This document shows positions 61,001 through 64,000 of a stretch of DNA of 64,000 nucleotides, piece after piece (the stretch's first letter is position 1; each line of letters opens with the position of its first letter). Made by a program: the position numbers and the translations under genes. Under the pieces are notes generated by a model. The model was not told the DNA's origin and made no database searches. It was given only the letters and a program-made list of their open reading frames with translations. The stretch is from Sipunculus nudus (lineage: Eukaryota > Annelida > Sipuncula > Golfingiida > Sipunculidae), in contig CM049321.1 in the NCBI GenBank assembly GCA_026874595.1, positions 1,736,479 to 1,800,478 on the forward strand. The letters run 5' to 3'.

Positions 61001-63987
61001 TTCTAAAATTACAATACAATTACGTCTTTCACATTACACGCATCCCATTCAAGTGCCCTAAAAATATAATAAATACAGTTAAAGACTGCAATGTCTGGCA
61101 CATTAAGGCATAATTTTCCACAAGACTTGTCACCATTGAGGAAGAGTTCTCACAGACCCTTTTTCATAAACCAAAAACCCCTTACACATGCGCATCTTAC
61201 ACCATAATGTCCTGTATTTTATTTTCAGAATTTTTAAAATCTTGCTTGAACAGGAAAGTAATCAATTATCATGTTTACTTACGTCTCAAACCTTTAAAAC
61301 AGTTACTTAAAAACAAATCTGCATGGAACTCGTTACAAAACAAATTATGCTTAATGTTGGTTCCCGGAGAAAATTTTTGCCACCTCTTTCTGATAACTGT
61401 TCAATGAAGTGTATCTCTTTAACTCACCTGCAGAAAGAATTTATCTGACAGTGAACATTTGGATCCGAAGCTCTTTGCCTGAAGTGTCATGTTTTCCTTT
61501 GTCTGGGAGTCAAATGTTGGATTCTCAATCAGGCAGTTCACGAACACCCAAATGTGTGTTCTTACCTGCAGAAAACAAGACAGAAAGTGTAAATGAATGG
61601 TGAAAACCTCTATTTTATACAAGCAAATTCGTGAAATTTATGTCCCCTGCTTCTGCCTCTTGTTATTTTAGCTTCTGTGATCTTCATGCTAGCCTTGTTA
61701 ATATGTTTTAGTTTTTATTTTCCCCTGAAGATGTCTCCCCATGTCATAGTGCCTGTGTTAAAAGTTTTCATTGTCCCCTGAAGATGTCTCCACATGCCAT
61801 AACTTTTTGTGTGAACTGGGAACATAAAGGAACATTTTTTTTTGTTTTGGAGCTGGTGATATTCAATTTTCTGACAGACATTCCAAAAACCAATCCCAAA
61901 CAAGGTATGCATAGGAGCTATCACTGACCCAAATTTGAATGAAAACAGATCATATTTAGGAAAGTTATAGCACTGAAACCTAAACCTGACAGACAAACAG
62001 ACAGTTGGACAAACCCAAATCAATGTTCCCCGTTCCACTGAAGCAGGGGAAAACAACGGTGGACATAATACATTGGAAATAGTACCCACACTATATGTGG
62101 AGAATTCACAGGTAATGGCCAGTGTTAATGACATTTAAACAGAACTGGTTTAAAGGAGCCTATCCTGATATCTAAAGTCTATTAACAAAAGATAATCCCT
62201 TGAACCTTTTATAAGCTAGGCCAGAAAACGCTGACTTAACTGCACAAGGCTGTTCATTTTGTTTATAAAATTTATAAATAAATATACACGTCTATAAAAA
62301 GGGGGGGGGGGATGGGAACAAAATAGTCCAAAACACCTTCAACTAGCACTTTTGGGAGAAAGTCAGATGAAATTTTGTAATGGGTGTTTTGCAACTTCCA
62401 CACATATGCAACCAACCATCATAGGTTACATGGTTTTTCCAATTGCAAACAAAAAAAATAGAGGACAGCTTGCTTGAATCAGACTACCACTAACATAAAA
62501 CAACTGAAATCATTAGAGGTTAAATAAAAGACACTTGTACTTACCTAAGTAACAAATTATATTTTACTATTAATAAAAACAGATCCTTCAGCTAACAGTA
62601 AGCTAAGCATGTTGATAATACATCTGTCGACTTGATTGCTTCTCAATTTCAAGATCAACTGAGATTTAAGAAAAAATAACAGCACATCATACAAATTTTA
62701 AATATATATTTTATAGGTTAATTTTAAGAGAATTACTTAATCACTGTAAATAACAAAGGAAGTCCTACACTCTGGACAGAACTTTTTAAATGCCCTCACT
62801 TTTTTAGAATAAAGAAAAAAAGGGGGGAATCCTTGGTGCTCATATCTACCTAAAATGATCAAAACATCTGAAGTACTGAAACTTCATATATTACAGGATT
62901 TTCAAAGGTACAAATGTATACTTAATATGTAAGAGAATTTAATAACTAACAACATGTGACAAAAGTCTTTGTAGAATAACTTACCTGGAACGGCTTGATA
63001 TTGATGTTATCTCCTTTCTTTTGTTTCTTCTTCACTACATCTATTAATTTGGTTACAATTTGATCTGCTACAACATCTGTGTGCTTGCCACCCTGAAAAG
63101 TCATACCATTTCACTTAACCATATCAATTTTTATACATTTTATTAAGCTTTAATAATCAGGTGTCCTTTAACAGCTGACATCTTTCATATAAATAAAAAA
63201 TAAGAAGGTATGGAATTGGCAAAAGATTATAGCAACATTTTTTTGTGTACTCTGTTATACATTGATAAGAAGAGTTTCAAATATACATAAATTTTATATC
63301 TCTTTTTTAAAGAATTCTACTTCAAATTTTGCCTCAGCTGGCAGGATAGGCATTCATCCCTATTTGTACATGTGTGTTTTTCACAACATAACTCATGCAA
63401 TCATGAATAGAATCTCATGAAATTTTCAGGGCATTTTGGAAATGGGCCAATGAAGAATCACTTATATTTTGAAGTTGCTCTGAAGATCTCCTTAAAGGAA
63501 GGAGTTCCAGGAATATTCACAAATGAGCAGTCACATATGCGTGATTGAACATGGGAATATAGGCCAAGTACATTAAAACACTTGTTTGGGAAATTATGCA
63601 CCAATGAACCTGGGAATATGGGCACAATTAGTGAATGAAAACATGGGTTGCAGGAGTACCAAAAATTTAGAAACACCCACATGCCAAAGCCTGCATTCTT
63701 GAGAATGCAAATTTCTATTTTATTTTATGAATTTAACTGCAATTTTTTTTTAATTTTTAGGCTATTCCCCAAAATGAAGGCCCATTTTTGCTGCAAGATA
63801 CAGAATTACTCACCTTGGTTGTTGCTATGCTGTTAACAAAGCTGACTTGCTGGAAGCCTTTGTCACTGAGAGTGACCGCAACCTCCCACCGTGGTCCAGT
63901 ACTTTCATACACAACCTTCAGAGGCTGGCCATTATCATCCACATTGTCCTTGATGTACAGGTCAACGTAATCTTTGAAGCCCTTTAT
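37152..63987 (-). CDS. TOP2: DNA topoisomerase II (26 coding exons, 5' part off the right edge)
   Basis: Type IIA topoisomerase: an ATP-driven homodimer that passes one DNA duplex through a transient double-strand break in another, in the nucleus. I joined 26 exons with GT-AG borders. Phases agree at every junction and the coding sum is 4014 nt, giving 1337 residues and a TAA stop. Order in the fragment: transducer domain with the QTK loop (Q115, K117), TOPRIM with EGDSAK (E200) and the DQDQD metal site (D280, D282, D284), winged-helix/tower core with catalytic Tyr544 in SPRY, C-gate, then a long Lys/Asp/Glu/Ser-rich tail from about residue 860. Vertebrate TOP2 is about 1530-1620 residues, so roughly 250 N-terminal residues (the rest of the GHKL ATPase) lie past base 64000. 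Protein similarity to animal TOP2 is unmistakable throughout the core. Invertebrates usually have one TOP2, so an alpha/beta label is not meaningful. Introns make up about 85% of the span and are rich in repeats. Confidence 0.97.
38131..38357 (-). CDS. TOP2: TOP2 exon, residues 1215-1290 (tail, lysine/proline repeats)
   Basis: Reads [19 protein letters not shown], then [36 protein letters not shown] and SPKKAPAK. Alternating basic and acidic blocks include likely nuclear-localisation signals. It ends in phase 0 at AAG|GTAAGA. Confidence 0.9.
39908..40000 (-). CDS. TOP2: TOP2 exon, residues 1184-1214 (tail, Pro/Ser-rich)
   Basis: Reads roughly [20 protein letters not shown] followed by [10 protein letters not shown]. 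Several SP dipeptides suggest proline-directed (CDK-type) phosphorylation, as known for TOP2 tails. The donor is CCAG|GTAAGT and the acceptor TGACAG. Confidence 0.85.
40535..40626 (-). CDS. TOP2: TOP2 exon, residues 1153-1183 (tail)
   Basis: Reads [20 protein letters not shown] and ends with a Ser/Thr-rich stretch before SSSL. The donor is TTGC|GTGAGT and the acceptor ACGCAG. The D/S-E-D pattern resembles casein kinase 2 target sites common in TOP2 tails. Phases fit both neighbours. Confidence 0.85.
41340..41760 (+). repeat. Intronic DR1-bearing repeat, copy 1 (three subunits)
   Basis: Opens 'CAAGAGCACCGCAAATGGTG' and has three subunits of about 140 bp, each with TGACCTCTGACCT or a close variant (41393-41405, 41534-41546, 41672-41684) then CATTAAATA and a 'GAAAATCCATCA' block. 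Relatives at 45370-45490, 54730-55030, 55545-55860 and 58600-59080. Confidence 0.8.
41815..41944 (-). CDS. TOP2: TOP2 exon, residues 1110-1152 (tail)
   Basis: Reads [19 protein letters not shown], then [20 protein letters not shown]. The AATKxKxTF string at the junction is found in animal TOP2. The acceptor TTTTTTCAG follows a 3.6 kb intron full of repeats. It was too short to appear as a long ORF. Confidence 0.9.
42205..45130. repeat. Composite intronic repeat with about 660-bp tandem units
   Basis: Opens 'GGGACCTATGGGTCACGACG' (42227) and closes twice with 'ACTTATAGTCAGCTGAGCTA' (44795 and 45108). Inside, a unit recurs with 'CGTGCCATGGTCA' at about 43567 and 44231 and 'CATGCCATGGCGA' at about 44935, each with 'TTGGGCCCATAAC', 'AGGCAGTC' and 'GGGGACATCTAAC'-type landmarks. 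ACGGACGGACGGAC marks the unit end. Confidence 0.75.
45535..45747 (-). CDS. TOP2: TOP2 exon, residues 1039-1109 (tail, basic and acidic blocks)
   Basis: Contains a Lys-rich block ([20 protein letters not shown]), likely nuclear-localising, then an acidic block around [15 protein letters not shown] and [10 protein letters not shown]. KKxNPWSDSE-like strings occur in vertebrate TOP2 tails. The donor is CAG|GTAACT. Confidence 0.9.
47131..47236 (-). CDS. TOP2: TOP2 exon, residues 1004-1038 (tail)
   Basis: Reads [20 protein letters not shown] and ends [14 protein letters not shown]. The segment is acidic then polar. The split codon G|AG gives Glu with the next exon. Assigned by phase continuity and composition. 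Confidence 0.88.
47350..47660. repeat. Intronic dispersed repeat family R3, copy 1
   Basis: Shares 'GATATCTGACGT', 'GATAATCCCTTGA' and a later 'TCACATTAC/CCACAAT' arrangement with 59610-60070 and 62150-62530. All three copies lie inside TOP2 introns. Confidence 0.55.
47673..47873 (-). CDS. TOP2: TOP2 exon, residues 937-1003 (C-terminal tail)
   Basis: Starts [10 protein letters not shown] and includes [19 protein letters not shown] and ANRKKKAL. The PSPxGxRVxPRI block is conserved in animal TOP2 tails. Phase 0-0. Confidence 0.92.
48641..48883 (-). CDS. TOP2: TOP2 exon, residues 856-936 (hinge into tail)
   Basis: Starts with an acidic run ([16 protein letters not shown]), then [20 protein letters not shown] and [19 protein letters not shown]. 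FNYxLxMxLWxLTKEKKxEL is the conserved segment at the end of the TOP2 C-gate coiled coil. Phase 0-0; the donor AAT|GTGAGT lacks the usual G at -1. Confidence 0.93.
49895..49915 (-). CDS. TOP2: TOP2 candidate microexon, 21 nt (residues 849-855)
   Basis: Bordered by TTTTTAG and CAG|GTAGGT, phase 0-0. It encodes AMEERAQ. The next exon starts AIEEG, so the peptide forms a continuous Glu-rich helix-like stretch. It could be a constitutive microexon or a cassette; transcript data are needed to choose. Confidence 0.55.
50455..50487 (-). CDS. TOP2: TOP2 candidate microexon, 33 nt (residues 838-848)
   Basis: Flanked by CTGCAG on the acceptor side and CAG|GTCAGG on the donor side, phase 0-0. It encodes [11 protein letters not shown]. 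It sits in the hinge between the core and the C-terminal tail, where TOP2 lengths vary. Because both neighbours also join in phase 0, it could be skipped without a frameshift. Support is splice consensus, phase and the charged, coiled-coil-like peptide; there is no direct homology. Confidence 0.6.
51060..51157 (-). CDS. TOP2: TOP2 exon, residues 805-837 (end of core)
   Basis: Completes Glu and reads [20 protein letters not shown] then [11 protein letters not shown]. GFDSDPxxxWKEAQ is the last strongly conserved core segment before the acidic hinge. It ends in phase 0 at CAG|GTCAGT. Confidence 0.93.
51616..51811 (-). CDS. TOP2: TOP2 exon, residues 740-804 (C-gate)
   Basis: Begins [19 protein letters not shown], includes [16 protein letters not shown] and ends [14 protein letters not shown]. 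[15 protein letters not shown] is a hallmark of the C-gate helices. One base of a Glu codon is carried over. Confidence 0.95.
52015..52087. repeat. Poly(A) plus (TA)n tract
   Basis: Poly(A) of about 26 followed by two (TA)n runs in the intron before the 51616-51811 exon. Confidence 0.9.
52377..52512 (-). CDS. TOP2: TOP2 exon, residues 694-739
   Basis: Reads [17 protein letters not shown], then [15 protein letters not shown] and GSM. [10 protein letters not shown] and LHKxFKLQTS are conserved coiled-coil/C-gate landmarks. It was not picked up as a long ORF. The donor is ATG|GTGAGT. Confidence 0.94.
52912..53111 (-). CDS. TOP2: TOP2 exon, residues 628-693 (tower)
   Basis: Begins [13 protein letters not shown] and includes [20 protein letters not shown], then TDKTPPMI. 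The ELPIRTWTQ and KTPPxI strings are TOP2 signatures. The split Thr codon is completed by the next exon. Confidence 0.95.
53563..53794 (-). CDS. TOP2: TOP2 exon, residues 550-627 (tower)
   Basis: Reads [39 protein letters not shown] and [17 protein letters not shown], ending QPM. GAxGIGTGWS is a diagnostic type IIA motif. The donor ATG|GTAGGT gives phase 0. Confidence 0.95.
54270..54418 (-). CDS. TOP2: TOP2 exon, residues 501-549 (catalytic tyrosine)
   Basis: Reads [47 protein letters not shown]. Tyr544 of the fragment (codon at 54287-54289), preceded by Arg, is the residue that forms the 5'-phosphotyrosyl link with DNA. The exon leaves two bases of a Ser codon completed by the next exon. 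Confidence 0.96.
54730..55030 (+). repeat. Intronic DR1-bearing repeat, copy 2
   Basis: Carries TGACCTCTGACCT at 54774-54786 and a degraded second site (TACCTCTGACACC) near 54899, with the 'AAATATGTGTGAATTTTGC' and 'CATGAAAATCCATGA' blocks of the family. Confidence 0.75.
55277..55398 (-). CDS. TOP2: TOP2 exon, residues 460-500 (winged helix)
   Basis: Reads [17 protein letters not shown], then VAQLAGSV and AYHHGE. LKPGQRK and YHHGE are near-invariant DNA-gate motifs. The donor is GAA|GTAAGT. Confidence 0.95.
55545..55860 (+). repeat. Intronic DR1-bearing repeat, copy 3
   Basis: Carries TGACCTTTGACCT at 55590-55602, which on the minus strand is AGGTCAAAGGTCA, the textbook DR1 sequence. Interrupted by a CAAAA-rich tract near 55668. 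Confidence 0.7.
55894..56101 (-). CDS. TOP2: TOP2 exon, residues 391-459
   Basis: Reads [20 protein letters not shown], then [20 protein letters not shown] and IPGLIDG. It matches the start of the TOP2 winged-helix region with the RELILFS-x-x-DNERSIP signature. It leaves one base of a Gly codon. Confidence 0.95.
56418..56527 (-). CDS. TOP2: TOP2 exon, residues 354-390
   Basis: Completes a split Gly codon and reads [16 protein letters not shown] followed by [18 protein letters not shown]. The donor is CTG|GTAAGG. This is the conserved GLGTST...KEYF block of the breakage-reunion domain. Confidence 0.94.
57057..57162 (-). CDS. TOP2: TOP2 exon, residues 319-353 (end of TOPRIM)
   Basis: This 106-nt exon is phase 0 in and one base out. 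It encodes [13 protein letters not shown] and WKVKYYK, a TOP2-specific segment between TOPRIM and the winged helix. The donor is AAAG|GTCTTT, a weak 5' splice site (no A/G at +3, no G at +5). The next exon restores the Gly-Leu-Gly of YYKGLGTST exactly, so the border is sound. It is missing from a simple ORF scan because the frame is short. Confidence 0.9.
57230..58560 (+). repeat. Intronic tandem-repeat element with hairpin ends
   Basis: About seven units of 160-180 bp marked by 'AAAAGTAGGTCAA' near 57324, 57499, 57679, 57839, 58008, 58188 and 58368, with 'CGAACTCGATCTGTAACTGG' and 'AAAATCAGGCCAATATCTGC'. The array opens with 'TGTGTCACAAATGCCCCCG' (ATGCCCCCGCCTGGGGCA hairpin) and closes with the palindrome TATGCCCC...GGGGCATA at about 58528-58557, after a GACGGAAGGACGGACA string. 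Confidence 0.85.
58600..59080 (+). repeat. Intronic DR1-bearing repeat, copy 4 (three subunits)
   Basis: Opens 'CAAGAGCACTGCAAACATGC'. Subunits carry TGACATCTGATCT (about 58649), TGACCTCTGACCT (58788-58800) and TGACCTGTAACCT (about 58937). Closes 'GGTAAGTTACTGCGGCGACA'. Confidence 0.8.
59310..59546 (-). CDS. TOP2: TOP2 exon, residues 240-318 (TOPRIM DQDQD metal site)
   Basis: This 237-nt exon is phase 0-0. It carries [20 protein letters not shown], with the DxDxD Mg2+ ligands at residues 280, 282 and 284, and ends at FITPIVK. The acceptor is CTTTAG|ATT and the donor AAG|GTGTGT. Confidence 0.95.
59610..60070. repeat. Intronic dispersed repeat family R3, copy 2
   Basis: Shares 'GATATCTGACGTTT', 'GGATAATCCCTTG', 'AGGCCAGAAAAC' and 'GGCTGTTCATT' with 62150-62530. 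Confidence 0.65.
60473..60769 (-). CDS. TOP2: TOP2 exon, residues 141-239 (TOPRIM, EGDSAK)
   Basis: At 297 nt this is the longest exon, phase 0-0. It spans [29 protein letters not shown] and [20 protein letters not shown]. Glu200 in EGDSAK is the TOPRIM general acid/base and metal ligand. It is extremely conserved among eukaryotic TOP2. Confidence 0.95.
61428..61565 (-). CDS. TOP2: TOP2 exon, residues 95-140 (QTK loop)
   Basis: This 138-nt exon is phase 0-0. It carries [20 protein letters not shown], holding the QTK loop (Q115 and K117 of the fragment) that contacts the ATP gamma-phosphate and links hydrolysis to gate movement in this family. The acceptor TTCTGCAG is immediately followed by GTAAGA, so the exon begins with a donor-like string. 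The conserved protein settles the border. Confidence 0.93.
61725..62060. repeat. Intronic interspersed repeat ending CCCGTTCCACTGAAGCAGGG
   Basis: Begins with a duplicated 'CCCCTGAAGATGTCTCC' (61722 and 61774) and closes with a CCCCGTTCC...GGGG string. The 139-codon minus-strand ORF over it has no similarity and is a repeat shadow. Confidence 0.5.
62150..62530. repeat. Intronic dispersed repeat family R3, copy 3
   Basis: Opens 'AAAGGAGCCTATCCTGATATC' and shares 'GATAATCCCTTGA', 'TAGGCCAGAAAACG' and 'AAGGCTGTTCATT' with copy 2. Interrupted by a G10 run near 62301. Confidence 0.65.
62985..63092 (-). CDS. TOP2: TOP2 exon, residues 59-94 (transducer)
   Basis: This 108-nt exon is phase 0-0. It encodes [16 protein letters not shown] and then a basic stretch with KKKQKKGD. 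The GG-K/R-H-x-D start is a conserved TOP2 feature. The donor is CAG|GTAAGT. Confidence 0.93.
63329..63717 (+). mobile_element. Diverged relative of the Helitron-like element
   Basis: Same order of landmarks as 15638-15980: 'TTGCCTCAGCTGGCAGG' start, 'ATAACTCATGCAATCATGAA', 'TTTTCAGGGCATT', 'GGGAATATGGGC' and a terminal TGCATTC/GAATGCA hairpin followed by AAATTTCTAT. Older and longer, with an internal duplication of the 'TGGGAATATRGGC' part. Confidence 0.6.
63814..63987 (-). CDS. TOP2: TOP2 exon, fragment residues 1-58 (ATPase transducer start)
   Basis: Phase 0 at both ends. The acceptor reads CCACAG|ATA and the donor AAG|GTGAG. It encodes the segment beginning [14 protein letters not shown] and ending [10 protein letters not shown], matching the start of the TOP2 transducer region. 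It is the most upstream exon in the window; earlier exons are beyond the edge. Confidence 0.93.
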
Positions 63988-64000
63988 CTGTGGATGATAA

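Noticed and set aside
61715-62134. 139-codon minus-strand ORF in a TOP2 intron, considered as a nested gene
   Set aside because: It overlaps an interspersed repeat, lacks similarity and breaks none of the TOP2 exon pattern.
1-64000. CRISPR arrays, phage or bacterial defence systems
   Set aside because: All regular repeats are tandem without unique spacers, and the gene structure is eukaryotic.

Overview
The window is AT-rich animal nuclear DNA. Genes are split by short coding exons with GT-AG introns, and the spacers are full of (TA)n tracts, G/C homopolymers and many families of short interspersed and tandem repeats. The repeat style (GGACGGACGGAC-type ends, CGG tracts, 'TCACGACGCTCAGCTG' openings) is what I associate with molluscs. 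That is an inference from the repeats, not from a marker gene.

The right-hand 27 kb (37152-63987, minus strand) is most of a DNA topoisomerase II gene (TOP2). I traced 26 coding exons whose phases all join into one open frame of 1337 residues plus stop. It runs from the ATPase transducer through TOPRIM and the catalytic tyrosine to a charged C-terminal tail. Roughly the first 250 residues lie beyond the right edge. Two exons of 33 and 21 nt sit at the hinge before the tail, and both are frame-neutral. The introns carry several repeat families, including one that repeatedly carries a perfect DR1-like hexamer pair (AGGTCA spaced by one base).

The centre (about 22.5-30.9 kb) holds an intact PLAC8-family gene (26593-27009, plus), a decayed second copy of it about 4 kb upstream (22590-22850), a tRNA-derived SINE and a 5'-truncated non-LTR retrotransposon (28686-29877, minus). 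A transposon-like ORF of unknown family lies at 33387-33785 (minus).

The left end (1-22 kb) is mainly repeats, with one exception: a clean signal-peptide first exon (3337-3397, minus) whose gene runs off the left edge. Notable elements there are a pair of inverted arms of about 750 bp around a 2.7 kb loop (6765-11005), a Helitron-like non-autonomous element (15638-15980), a PIF/Harbinger-type MITE with a TAA duplication (17206-17398), two clusters of a GGCGCC-containing repeat ending in CGG tracts, and a 19-bp minisatellite open in all three forward frames (20500-20945).

There is no prokaryotic-type operon, CRISPR array or defence system here. The points most worth a second look are the TOP2 microexons, the DR1-carrying intronic repeat, the inverted-arm structure and the orphan secretory first exon.
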